This document shows, piece after piece, positions 23,041 to 34,307 of a stretch of 64,000 bases of DNA. The notes under the pieces were generated by a model that saw nothing but the letters and a program-made list of their open reading frames with translations, was not told the DNA's origin and did no database searches. Source of the DNA: Plantago major (taxonomy: Eukaryota > Streptophyta > Magnoliopsida > Lamiales > Plantaginaceae); contig CM048839.1 of the NCBI GenBank assembly GCA_026545765.1, forward strand, positions 18,042,566-18,106,565, read 5' to 3'. Numbering within the stretch: position 1 is the stretch's first letter; every line of letters starts with the position of its first letter. Both the position numbers and the translations under genes were made by a program.

Positions 23041-24181
23041 TGATTAATCGGTAGAAATCTGAAATTGATCGAAGAAACAAACTCCTTGTCCCACTAGCTT
23101 CGATTAGGCACCAAGATTGGCCGGAATAACGAACAATTCACCGGAAACCGAAGAGAGGAAAAGAAGAGAATGAGGAAGAAGAAGAGAGAAGATGAAGAAA
23201 ATGAGGCTCTGCCTCTGCGTGAAATTAGGAAATTTCGTCGACACGTGTCCGTCGGCCCAATAGAACGGATAGGTATCCGTCGCTATAAGGCGACGGATAA
23301 TCTATCCGTCGCCCAGTTTAAAAAAAAAAAAAATTTTCTTTTTTTTTTTAATAAAAGTCAAACTTGGGCGACTGATAAATAGTTATCCGTCGCCCAAGTT
23401 AGCGACGGATAAGTTATCCGTCGCTAATAAGCGACGGATAACTATTATCCGTCGCCAAACTTGGCGACGGATAGATTCCGTCGCCCAGTTTACCGATCCG
23501 TCGTTATGGGGCGACGGATAAAATCCGTCGCCCCATAACGTCGTTTTTTCCAAGTTTTCTTGTAGTGAAGGATAGTTAAAAAGTAGAAAAGATATTAAAT
23601 GAAGTAGGAAAAAATAAAGTATGAGAGGAAGTGAATAAAGTAGCTGATAGATTTTCATTTAAATGATGAAAAGTTATTGGGACGTCCCAAAATGGAATGC
23701 AGGAAGTTGAATTCGGAACGGAAGGAGTATATATTACGTGTATGTGGCGTTAGTGGATGATATAAAGTTATAGAATTATAAGTTATAACACTTTGATTGA
23801 ACTACATTATTAGTGAAGAATATAAAATTATAGTATAATATTTCGTAAAATTGCGAAAAAAATAAAGTAGACAATTCCAATGGAACACCTAAAATGGCCA
23901 ATAATGAATAACTTATTTGGGACGAAGTGAGTATGTACTAATTCCTTACACAACAACTTAAGACCGCATGAGATCGCGTCGTATGAAAATATTGATTAGA
24001 AAGTAATTTTCAAATAGTATATTTTATAGAACTATATATAATTTTGGGTTATATTATAATTTTTTTTTCTTTTTATAATAATGTGTATTTAATAATATTC
24101 ATGTTTTTTTGTCCGATTTTTTTTGAAAAATTGATAGTTATGTTTAGACCCCAGTGAAAATTAGTCCTGGATTCGCCAATG

Positions 24182-25620
24182 GTGAATTGTGATACATTGT
24201 TTGCCATATGAACACGTACGAGAGTCTGCAACGTGCACTCAATAGTTCTAAACTTCTAATTAGTTGTATCACTTGTATAAAAAAAAATTAATATGATAAG
24301 AGAGAAAAACTCGTGTAAAAATAAATAATTAATAAATGGTTTACTTCAACCACAAGATCACATGCATGTGAATTGTGATTTGGGTGAACAAATAATTAAT
24401 AATGATTAAAAATGTTGTTATTCATTTGTAAGTTCATAAATTAATGGAACACATTAGTTTCATGTGCCAACGAAAGAGTAGTATAGTACTGTAGTATTAC
24501 TTAATGGAAGCTACACAAATTTTACTCACTATTTATTCACACAAAACATCCATCCTTCCGAAATAGTTTCATTTTGACTTTAATTTAATTGTAAAACATC
24601 GTTAATTTTGGCTATCAATTTTAAATTATAAACGTAAAAATATTCAACAAAATCATTATGAAACTTCACATTTCGCGTTTTCACTATGTAATTTAGTTAC
24701 ACATTTTATATAATTAAAAATTAATTTGCAGTCAACCAAGAATTGGTTAACCTAAATAGTTACTAAAAATGTACAACTATTTTCGTATAGGAAGGATTAT
24801 TGCTAGTGATAGATTAACTATACAATCTATACTCCTCATGGGCCTGGCTCTAAATTTGAGAAGTGAAGTTAAAATAAGCTCTCTCTATCAAAATTTCATG
24901 AATCATCATATATTGAAATACGTATATCCTTTCAAACGGATTGTTATAACATAAGGAGGAACTGAAGATTACCCATTTCACACTTTAATCCATAAGTGTA
25001 GAGCTTGTAAGTCTACATAAGCCTGGGGACTATACTTTCCATTAGATCATGCGATCAAGAAATGTAGTAGCAGACTAAGAGTACTAGTACAGTATTGCCT
25101 CCGGAGGACGGGTTCTTGGACGACTCAACTCTGCTATTTCTTCGGACACTTTGGACCTCCAATGTAACCTGAGGGCTTTGATTTCTTTACTTTACCAAAA
25201 AATAAACGAAGAAAAGTTTTCCATATACCCCTTGACAATCCATCTTGAGATACTCTAATCCTAAAAGAAAACTAGAAATTTACACAATAGACATGCACGT
25301 TATAAATTGGTGGTTGTATGTCATCTGATCCACTCATCCACACCAATGAAATAAAGTTTAAACACTAAACTATGTGACATGAGATGATATTCTCTGGAGC
25401 AATAAACGAGGCCTCGGCCCAACATCACCGATGTGAATATATAATTACGAACAAAAATACTGTTGGTAAGTTAAGGATATACATACTATATTTGATTCTG
25501 TGCCATGTTACCTGCAGTACTACATAGTGTTTACACAACAATACAGGGAATAACACATTCAATATCACTAAAGTGGTTCGAGAACTTGTTTGATTGCAAT
25601 GTGTATTGCAAGGTCGTTAG
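24182..25620. other. Intergenic DNA
   Basis: No gene supported. A 36-codon stop-free stretch on the minus strand near 25200-25090 lacks a start and was not recognised. A truncated Stowaway-like end (GGGACGAAGTGAG then TA) lies just to the left, near 23930. Confidence 0.45.
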
Positions 25621-26158
25621 TGTTGCGAATTGTTCTTAAAATCAACTCAAACAATCAACAATAACGATCAACTCCAAACCGAACAAATTATCAACGACTG
25701 TTGCAACAACAATTGTAATCACAGTGACAATAACAATCAATATTCCCAGAAAATCGTAAACACTCTGAGCAATCGAAACACAACGATTTTACTTCGGCAA
25801 TAGCCTACATCCACGAGAGAAATACCAGATCTTCTTATTGATTATTCAACCACAAATTACAATCAATCACCAAGAATATCGATTACAGAAGAAGAAAGAA
25901 AAACAGAGCATGAAAAAACTCAAGGAAGAAGAAGGAAAAACTGATTTTCTGCCACAAGAAGTCGGAATATGAACAGTAGAAGCGCTAAACACTATTTATA
26001 CGACTTCTCACGTCATTCCACGTGATCCCAGCCAACCAGTGAACGACACGTCACAAGGCCTTAAGTATAAACACGCCTTTAATCATCCAAAACCCGTTTT
26101 CTCCCTTTTACACAGTTTCTCTGCACAGACGTTATTCTCACTGTTACTGCAACATCCA
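25621..26158 (-). repeat. 3' LTR of the minus-strand copia element
   Basis: On the minus strand it follows the polypurine tract AAGGTGGAGATTTG, starts TGGATGTTGCAG (or TGTGGATG at 26160) and ends ATTCGCAACA. It contains a TATA box, TATAAATA, at 25993-26000. No second LTR copy lies in the window. Confidence 0.75.
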
Positions 26159-26207
26159 CAAATCTCCACCTTAGATTGAATTTAGATCCGGCTTCTCCAA
26201 AACACTC

Positions 26208-28211
26208 CTAAGGTTGGAGTAGACCCTTCTGTACCTTCATCAACATTGAACAAAACTGAAACTTGGAAGTTTGCAAAGCTTTTGTCAAGCTATCAGCCAT
26301 GTTCTCTGAGGTGTGTATTTTCTCCACTTTGATCCTTCCTTCAGCTATCACATCTCTGATATAGTACAACCTTACATCAATATGCTTGGTTCTCTCATGG
26401 TAAACCTGATGTTTAGCCAATTGCAAAGCACTCTGATTATCACAATAGATTGTGACTGATTTCTGAACAATTCCAAGTTCCTCCAACAGTCCCTGCAACC
26501 ACAAAGCTTCCTTCACTGCCTCTGTCAATGCTATAAACTCTGCCTCTGTAGTTGATAAAGCTACCACAGGTTGTTGAGAACTCTTCCAGCTAACAGCAGT
26601 CCCATAAAGAGTAAAGACATATCCTGTATTTGATTTCCTTGTGTCAAGATTTGATGCATAATCAGTATCTACATAACCAACCAATGGCTGATCTGTTTTC
26701 TCTGCAACCTTGAAGTATAAACCATGATCCTGTGTTCCTTTAATAAACCTTAGAACTCCCTTAACAATTTCCCAATGAGCATAGCCTGGATTGCTCATAT
26801 ACCTGCTAATAACACTCATGGAATATGCTAAGTCAGGTCTGCAACACACCATAGTATACATGATACTCCCCACAGCACTTGCATATGGAACAGATTCCAT
26901 TTTTATTTTCTCTGAATCATCTGTGGGACACTGAGCACTTGACACATTTGTGCTTTGATTCAATGGTACATATGCAGGCTTACTTTCATGCATCTTATAC
27001 TTATGAAGCACCTTTGACAAATAACTCATTTGAGTGAGTGTTGTGACTTGTTGATCATGACTTCTGCAAATGTCCATTCCAAGAATTCTCTTTGCATTTC
27101 CCAAGTCCTTCATCTCAAATTCCTTGTTGAGATTCTCCTTAACATCTTCAATCATCACCATGCTCTTGCCAGCAATCAAAATGTCATCCACATAGAGCAA
27201 TAAGTACAAGTATCTTGTATCTTGCTTCTCAGCTTGGTAAATGCAACTGTCATAGCTGCTTCTCTTGAACCCCACTGAAACAATAAACTCATCAAATCTT
27301 TTATACCACTTGCTAGGAGATTGCTTCAAGCCATACAAAGATTTCTTGAGTAAACATGCCTTTGTATCTGCATTACTCACAGTTACACCTTCTGGCACCC
27401 TCATGTATATTATCTCCTCTAGATTACCATGCAAAAATGCAGTCTTCACATCCATTTGCTGCAGAAAGAGACCCTCTTGAGTAACAATGGACAGCAGTAT
27501 TCTGATTGATGTGTGCTTGACTACAGGAGAGAAGATCTCTGTGTAGTCCAAGCCCTCTCTTTGAGTGAAGCCTTTTGCCACCAACCTTGCCTTGTATCTC
27601 ACTTTCCCACCAACAGCTGCTTCATCCTTCTTCTTAAAGATCCATTTACAGCCTATCAACTTGGTATTCCTTGGCACAGTGACAATACTCCAAGTCTTAT
27701 TCTTGTTAAGAGACTCCAGTTCCTCTTGAATAGCTTCCAACCATAAAGACTTCTCTTTGCAAGTGACAGCTTCATGATAGCTGTTTGGTTCTGCATAGTT
27801 AACTTCCTCAGCAATGCTCAGTGCATAAGATACCATGTAGGACTTACCTACTCTTCCAAAACCATACAAGTTTGGTGCTTGTCTGCCAGTCCTCCTTGAT
27901 CTGTCAGTAACTGTTGCATCAACAGTGGTACCAACAGTTGGACCAACAGTGCCTGAGGATTCTCCATTTTCATGAACAAAAGTGTCAAGCACCTGTGTAT
28001 CATACACATGCTCCACCTCAACCTTAGTATTATCACCTTCTCCTGTAGTGCCAGGTGTAGGAGACACTTGTGCCTTTGTCCCTGATGCAGCCTGAGTTCT
28101 GAGAGGCATTATCTTCTCATTGAATGTAACATCCCTACTTAGAATGCACTTCTTCTGGTCAATGCTCCAAAGTTTGTATCCCTTTACCCCAGTTGGGTAT
28201 CCCAGAAACAC
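26208..28211 (-). pseudogene. pol: copia integrase end, reverse transcriptase and RNase H
   Basis: 667-codon open frame. It starts in the integrase C-terminal region (F-L-G-Y-P-T-G-V-K-G-Y-K), then holds a complete RT with K-A-R-L-V-A-K-G-F-T-Q, Q-M-D-V-K-T-A-F-L-H-G and the catalytic L-L-Y-V-D-D-I-L. RNase H follows with its acidic residues in Y-V-D-T-D-Y-A, S-T-T-E-A-E-F and Y-C-D-N-Q-S-A-L, and the terminal D-S-L-T-K-A-L. It belongs to the same polyprotein as 28360-30197 but is separated from it by a frameshift, so the methionine at 28211 is not a real start. The enzyme part itself shows no inactivating change. Confidence 0.92.
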
Positions 28212-30197
28212 ACATCTTAGGGCTCTTGCATCTAGTTTGTCCTGTTTTATGTGAACAAGACCTAAACAACCAAAGACTTTCAGATGATCATACCTGGGTG
28301 TGTGCCCTAACCAAACCTCCTCTGGTGTTTTGAAATGTAGTGCAGAAGTGGGACTCCTATTAATTAAATAACAAGATGTGTTTGCAGCTTCTCCCCAAAA
28401 ACCCTTTTGATAAACCAGAGCTGATTAGCATGCACCTGATCCTTTCCAAGATAGTCCTATTGTATCTCTCAGCCACTCCATTCTGTTGAGGGGTTCCTGG
28501 CACTGTCTTGTGCCTGATTATACCTTTTTCCTTGCAAAACTCATTAAACTCCCCAGATAGGTACTCCAGCCCATTGTCAGTTCTGAGGTACTTGAGTTTC
28601 CTCCCAGTCTGATTCTCCATCTCAATCAACCAATCCCTAAACTTAGAGAAAGCTTCATCCTTTGATTTCAAGATCATGAGCCATACCTTCCTTGAGTAGT
28701 CATCAATGACTGTCATAAAGTACTTTCCTCCATTCAAGGTTTCAGTTCTTGCAGGTCCCCATAAATCAGAGTGAACATAATCCAGTGGTCCCTTAGTTGT
28801 ATGCTTTCCAGTCTCATAGCTTGTCTTGTGAGCCTTACCAAGGACACAAACCTCACAGAAACTGAGCTTAGATACCTTATCACCACCTAGGGCATCTTGT
28901 TTAGATATTTCCTTTAACCCTTTTTCACTGATATGGGCTAATCTCTCATGCCAGAGCTGTGTTTTATCCAATGTTGCAGGAACAGTTGCACTGACAGTTG
29001 CAGCAACATTGGCAACAACAGATGCTATACCAGACACCACTTCACCTTCCATAATGTATAGGCCATTTATGAGGTTAGCTTTGATCACATAAGTGTTCCC
29101 CTTCATTACTGGCATCACTCCATTTTCAGATCCATACTTATATCCCATTTTATCAAGTGTTCCTAGGGATATTAAGTTTCTCTTCAAGTCAGGAATGTAT
29201 TTAACATTGGTAAGAATTCTAACTACACCATCATGCATTTTCAGCCTTATATTACCAGTGCCCTTGATGCTATAGGCATAATCATCTCCCAACAACACTT
29301 TACCCATGTTCCCATACTTGAAATCTTCAAACCAATCTTTAATTGGGCAGATATGAAAGGAGCAACCTGAATCTAAAATCCAATTCAAACCACACTTTGA
29401 TTCAGTAATAGAAAGTACCTCTGCACAATCATAAGCATCTGAGGATTCAGCCAAATCTGCTGTGTTGGCTCCACCTTGCTCAGGTGCCTTTCCTCCTCTC
29501 CTTTCCCTCTTTAACAAGAAGCAATTCTTCTTCAAGTGACCTGGTTTCTTGCAGTAAAAGCACTTCCTCTTCTCTGTGTTATCATTCCCGGCTGAGCTTG
29601 ATTCCTTCAACTGTTGCTTTGGTCTGGCTGTCATCTTCCCCTTATTAGCATGATGTTTGTTCCAAGACTGCTTGATAAACAAACTCTCAGCTGTTGTGTC
29701 AGGCTGAGTTCCAACATTCTTTTGATCCAATTTATTTCTCAGAGCCTTCTCAACATCTGCAGCTGTGAGATCATCCGGCTTGGTCATCACTATGGAATCT
29801 ATGAAGTGTTCATAGTTCTTTGGTAATGAACTTAACAACAACACTGCCTTGTCATTGTCTTCCACCTTCACATCCAGTGATTCAATGTCCATACATAACT
29901 TATTGAATTCATCAACCTGATCAAGAATTGATCTGTCAGCCCTCATTTTGAATGAGAACAACTTTTGCTTCAAATGCATTTTACTTGCAGATGACTTGAC
30001 ATGATTCAGAGATTCCAACTTGTCCCAAACTGCCTTTGCAGTCTTTTCTTTAACCACTTCAATCAGAGCTTTGTCCCCCAATGAAAGAATCAGTGAGCTT
30101 CGTGCCTTTCCTATGATACGCTTCTTCTCAGCATCATCAAATTCCTTAGAAAATCCAGCATCACCTAGCAGAGCTTGCTCTAATCCCTGTTGAGTTT
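28212..30197 (-). pseudogene. gag-pol: copia gag, protease and integrase
   Basis: The open frame extends from about 30197 (no start; gag N-terminus lost) to a stop at 28360. Gag has Q-x-K-L-F-S-F-K-M. The zinc knuckle C-F-Y-C-K-K-P-G-H-L-K-K-N-C follows. Protease carries the intact W-I-L-D-S-G-C motif. Integrase shows H-x3-H / C-x2-C (HERLAH, CEVC), Asp in H-S-D-L-W-G-P, Asp in R-T-D-N-G-L-E-Y and Glu in Q-N-G-V-A-E-R. At about 28400 an extra T in a short T run shifts the frame and ends it at 28360. The remaining integrase codons (28359-28212) continue in the other frame. Confidence 0.9.
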
Positions 30198-31117
30198 TCC
30201 CTTCTCAATTCAATCTAGTTCCACAGTTAGAATAGTTAGTCGGTGAACACTGTTTATAGCTCATTAGCTCTGTAACCGTGAATTGCTTAACCCTATCATA
30301 TGGGCTTTTTAGCTCTAGTGACTAGTGAATAGTGATCAAGGCATTATAGAAACAGACAGCATATGTTCTGAAAGTACTACTTAATTCCAAGAGTTTCTCT
30401 ATCAAACTTGGACAGCATTAGAAATAGAATACTATAGAGTTAATTTCCAATCACGAACTAATTCGATAGTAGTGGATTTAAATCAAAAGGTCACATTAGT
30501 AGAGTTATGTCAGTACTCAGTAGCTGGCTATATGGATTCTTCTAATTGCGTTCAGCAATTTCTCACCACTCATCAACACATTATACATTCTTACAACTTT
30601 TCTTACCATTCATCAATTAGCTTATGATCCATGGAAAACAAAGAGTGGCAGAGAAATCTAACAAGACACTTTCCATATGACATTTGAGTAAATTACATGA
30701 CATTTCAACACTAGGCACTGACTTGTATTTCAACCTGTTCTCTAGTCTCTATGTATTGTTCTATCAACTACTGTTTGGACCTTTCCATGTTGATAATTAC
30801 TTGGTTTTTTAATTGTCATTTATTGCCATGTTGTTCCACGCAGAACTTGGATCCTGTAAAAATGGAAGCTTAGATAGGTACTATGTTTTTTTGTGGCATA
30901 CCCTCAGCATCAATTGAATCAATTTCCCTAACCTGCATGATCAGAAGGATCTTCCAAGTCCCTCTCTTTGTAGTGTAGTGCAGGGAACAAGGTTTTCTTG
31001 TTTCTGGACTCTAGTTTTGTCTTTTCTATTTGTAAATTCGTTCTCCGATTTTCCACATATTCTGTTTTTCACATAACATATATCCAAATCCAAAATGGAA
31101 CAAACCAACCTAAAGCA
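30198..31117. other. Intergenic DNA and probable promoter of the plus-strand UPF0496 gene
   Basis: No gene seen. The boundary with the truncated copia element is at about 30197. No clear TATA box could be assigned for the gene starting at 31118. Confidence 0.5.
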
Positions 31118-32227
31118 ATGGCTTTCAGCCGGACAACCAGCAGCAGCAACATCTGTCATCTTACCACATCGCCAGCCCCTGCCGACTTGATCCGCTCAGG
31201 CCCCGTTCGCATCAATCCAATCCCAGGCATCCAAACTTCCGGTTCCAGGATGAACCAAGCAGCAGTCAGTGAACTGGAAGAAATCAACTCACTCCATATT
31301 GTATCCGAAAGCATCCTTAATGCGATTAATCTAGAACTAGATAGGCTTGTCTTACAGAAAATGAAGGATGCCTGTAAAAGTCCTGAGTTCTCGAATATAC
31401 TCGATGAGTACTTCGAGGACATCACTCCATTAACCTTGGAGGTCTGTTCTTCCCTGGTTGAGCACTGCTCTAAATGCACAGACTACCTCAAGGAATTTGC
31501 TGGTTCATTCCAAGAGCAGTATTATGCTGTATCCACTGATGATATTTGTAAATTCAAGAACTTCACAAGGTACTTTCTTGAGAACATCTGGACTGCTGCT
31601 GATCGGTTTCCGTTGGATCATTTCAGGGCTTTCAGTAGAGTATACACAAAGCGGGTAGTTATGATGTCGAGGTTGGAAGCTAGGGGGATGAACTTGGAAC
31701 GTACATTTGACAGATTAGTTTCTTGGAGAAAGTTTTCCAATAGGACTTTTGTTGTGATGTTTTGTTCGGCTTTGATAGGTTCTGTGGTGTCAGCTTATGA
31801 GAATGCTCCGGCAGGTTTGACAGCACTGTTTGCTGCTATCACCATACCTTTTGGATCGATTGGGAGATGGACTAACTTGACTTGGGCAAAATGTGAAAAG
31901 AATCTGAAGGAGCAGAGGGAGATCATTAGGGCAATGCAAATTGGGAGTGAGATTGTCTTCCAGGAATTGGGTGAAATCGCTGAACTTGTAGAGAGGTTCC
32001 AGGTTGAGTCCAAGGATCTGTTAGCTTATGCAAATCCCACAATTTGGGAGGATAAAGAAGGGTTGGTGATTCCAATATTGGAAGACATTAAGAGAAAGGT
32101 GGATGACATTGTCAAGACCACACATGGTTTGAGTGAGCATTCCAGTAAGTGTGCTCATGAAACTAAGATAGCAAAGGCATTGATATTGCACAGGATTAAT
32201 AATCAAGACATTGCTATGTTACCCTGA
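31118..32227 (+). CDS. UPF0496 (DUF677, At14a-like) membrane protein
   Basis: Intronless gene of 369 residues. The C-terminal half matches the plant UPF0496 family: a first hydrophobic stretch at about residues 210-227, then A-P-A-G-L-T-A-L-F-A-A with a second one to about 247, then G-x-W-x-N-L-T-W and Q-R-E-I-I-R-A-M-Q-I-G-S. The ends are long amphipathic helices with coiled-coil character. The function of the family is not firmly known; some members are membrane-associated and were described as integrin-like. The ATG at 31118 was chosen over the upstream in-frame one at 30998 because it gives the same length as the paralogue (371 aa) and the extra 40 residues are low-quality sequence. It faces the paralogue at 34308-35423 tail to tail. 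Confidence 0.87.
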   Translation: MAFSRTTSSSNICHLTTSPAPADLIRSGPVRINPIPGIQTSGSRMNQAAVSELEEINSLHIVSESILNAINLELDRLVLQKMKDACKSPEFSNILDEYFEDITPLTLEVCSSLVEHCSKCTDYLKEFAGSFQEQYYAVSTDDICKFKNFTRYFLENIWTAADRFPLDHFRAFSRVYTKRVVMMSRLEARGMNLERTFDRLVSWRKFSNRTFVVMFCSALIGSVVSAYENAPAGLTALFAAITIPFGSIGRWTNLTWAKCEKNLKEQREIIRAMQIGSEIVFQELGEIAELVERFQVESKDLLAYANPTIWEDKEGLVIPILEDIKRKVDDIVKTTHGLSEHSSKCAHETKIAKALILHRINNQDIAMLP

Positions 32228-32999
32228 TGACCAAGCTTCGGTAGGGATTTTAAAACTTCATCTCTGTAATGAAACTAAAGTCATGGCGAAGCTTGTTAAT
32301 AATCAGTCCAGCACAGATGTTTGGCTGAGTTAGATAGAATTAGTTAGATTGTGTGAATAAAGACTTGTACAAATGTAAAATCAAAATGGTTCAATGGTTT
32401 TCTTTATTGTTCAATACTATCAGTTATTGGCTCATGAGCATTTTTTATGTACCTTGCCTGCATGCATAAAAAAAAAAAGAGATTGCACGTATTCAATTTC
32501 CAGCTTAAGTTATTACAGCTTCTTTTTTTTTTGTGAAATAAGGGTGTCGATCAATCAGCAGGAACTATAGTTCCTCGAATGACATCTGATGGCTGATGTT
32601 ACAGTTCGCTGTACTTTGCTCGCCACATGAGAAGATTTCAAGTAGTTAGTTACTCATCATGGAAGCGCCTCTAGTCGCTGATCAGTAAAGTTACCCTTCA
32701 TTTGAAAAGGTTAGAATGATTAGACATGAGACTTGAGTCTTACAGCGAATATGACATATTATAGACAAGAGTACAGAAATAAGTTCATTATATCAGGATG
32801 CACTTGTGAAGGATGAAGATGAAGATGATATGTATAGGCATGTCCAAGCTAATAGTTTGAAATGTAACATGGCAAGTTCAGCAGTCGAATATAAATCAGG
32901 AGAAATAAAAATGTGTTAGCATGGAACAATAATACGCGTTTAACAATTAAAGTAAGTGATGGAACACTAATGCGCATTTAACAATTAAAGTAAGTGAAA
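32228..32999. other. Intergenic DNA, 3' flank of the plus-strand UPF0496 gene
   Basis: No gene. Short poly-A and poly-T runs at about 32468-32480 and 32522-32533. Confidence 0.5.
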
Positions 33000-33430
33000 A
33001 TAGGAGTGAAGGCCTAGTAATGGATTGAAAGGGGGTGGCAAAATGGCTCAGGCATTGTCAGCTAGCTAGCCACTTAGTGTGGAGATGGCTCCAAAGTAAT
33101 CTAGCCTTATCGAGCCGAATATTTGAGCCAGTGACTCCTAATTTATATATTGATTGTGCGTTGAGACAGCTATATGGCTCAAACATGTATGATGTATCGA
33201 AAAGTTGCTTATAAACTCTGATCAGAAGACAAAATGTAGAACATTTCAAAAAGACAAAATGTGGAATTTAGAGAAACCAGAACCTAGTCGGGGTACCTAA
33301 CAAGAGTAGCTTGTTTTGATTTTGAAGTCCAAAGAACTTAACTTGGAAACACCTTCAGCAGTTTTGGAAATTTATGTTCCTTGATTTATACACCTCAAGA
33401 ATTTTGATGAGGTTAAAGTCATCATGAAAT
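33000..33430. repeat. Duplicated flank, copy 1
   Basis: Shares blocks in the same order with 35480-35850: GGCCTARTAAWGGATTG, GCTTATAAACT, AAGACAAAATGTAGAA, AACCTAGTCG, then a block with AAGTCCAAA. The other copy lies directly upstream of the minus-strand UPF0496 gene, so this one may be the 5' flank of a lost paralogue. Confidence 0.65.
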
Positions 33431-34307
33431 CGACATCTACAATTATTCTGCAGAAACACTCCTAATCATGTGTTTATATTGAATTCTTTCGCCAATATAT
33501 GTTTACACTACCAAGCATGCAGATTTATACAGTGAGCTTATCCCAAATGCTCATGTAAAAATTGTGACATATCTGTAACTATTCACAGAATCGAAATGTT
33601 CAACTCGATATCTGGAAACCGAATGTGTCACCAGCAGATGAAGTGCTTTCAAATAACTGCATTATCTGTCTGTGCGAAATGCTTTCACTGTCATTGCAAC
33701 TCTGCTAAATGCACTGCTTGAGCACTGTACTAGCTAGTTCTAAGAGAAACTCATCTGATATTGTTAAATGTGCAACTGTTATGTTTTCAAGTTTCATAAT
33801 TGGAGTAAGGTTTTGGCAATGGAATTTGAATTCCTCCTGTCAAACAATACAGGCACGCCTGATGCCTGAGCAATTTCTATCAACAATATACACAAAGCGT
33901 TCAGCCAATCTATTAACCTCTGTGGTCACTCAGAGTCAATATACAGAGATGATACATAAATACGTACCGATCAGGAACACTCATGCAGGCAGCACAATAT
34001 CAAGACAAACCAAGAATTGACATACGAGTATACCGCTGAAGATGCATCATGCATGTTCATAACCAACAAGCTTGTGATTAGCTTTATAGTGTATACTAAT
34101 GAAACAGTATTCAGAATTTGTATATCTACAGACATTTTATTCTAATAACATCATAGGTGACGGTATTCTATAATAAAATCCTTATTTTCTCTTTTGATTG
34201 CTCAATAATATATCAGCAACAAGTTCAGTACTGTGTTCAGTGTTAAGTTTGGCGTTCATCCCCTTAAAAGGACTCGTTAAAAGGGGGCCAAACTTAACAC
34301 GCAATCA
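33431..34307. other. Intergenic DNA between the UPF0496 genes
   Basis: No gene recognised; the frame at 33709-34020 has no recognisable character. Confidence 0.5.

Larger units (their letters stand above)
17121..23567 (-). mobile_element. CACTA (En/Spm) transposon
   Basis: Starts CACTACAAAAATCGG and ends CTTGTAGTG, with a 3-bp target duplication AAG on both sides (17118-17120, 23568-23570). Both subterminal regions are packed with GCGACGGAT / ATCCGTCGC motifs in both orientations, the usual transposase binding repeats of plant CACTA elements. Transposase remnants (tnp2, DUF4218, DUF4216) run on the minus strand. At 6447 bp it is near autonomous length, but the reading frames are broken in many places. 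Confidence 0.93.
17047..23727. mobile_element. Stowaway MITE split by a CACTA transposon
   Basis: Left part 17047-17120 begins CCACCTCCGTCCCGAATTCA after TA. Right part 23568-23727 ends GAATTCGGAACGGAAGGAG before TA. The two ends are inverted copies of each other (CCTCCGTYCCGAATTCAACTT). The CACTA element sits between them. Confidence 0.85.
16690..24181. mobile_element. Candidate hAT-type element holding a Stowaway and a CACTA element
   Basis: The left end CAGTGGCGAAGGGAGG resembles the inverted right end of the element at 6499-7642. The right end, ...AGTCCTGGATTCGCCAATG, resembles that element's inverted left end. So both termini of one family are present, in opposite orientation to the 6499 copy. 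Without the insertions it would be about 0.8 kb. The flanking octamers do not match convincingly, so the pair may have decayed or may be two separate fragments. Confidence 0.45.
25621..30197 (-). mobile_element. Ty1/copia retrotransposon, 5' truncated
   Basis: Reading on the minus strand: gag, protease, integrase, reverse transcriptase, RNase H, polypurine tract and 3' LTR. All catalytic motifs are intact. Two faults stop it. The gag N-terminus, PBS and 5' LTR are missing beyond about 30197, where similarity to gag ends abruptly. In addition, one extra T in a run near 28400 shifts the frame inside integrase. Gag type and the AAGGTGGAGATTTG purine tract suggest the Tork/Tnt1-like group, but this is from memory. 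Confidence 0.93.

Noticed and set aside
25090..25200. Stop-free minus-strand stretch of 36 codons that looks exon-like
   Set aside because: No start, no convincing splice sites, not recognised; too short to support a gene.
30998..31117. N-terminal extension of the plus-strand UPF0496 gene
   Set aside because: Forty extra residues with no counterpart in the paralogue; the ATG at 31118 gives matching length.
33709..34020. 103-codon frame between the UPF0496 genes
   Set aside because: No homology to the neighbours, no motif and no promoter evidence.
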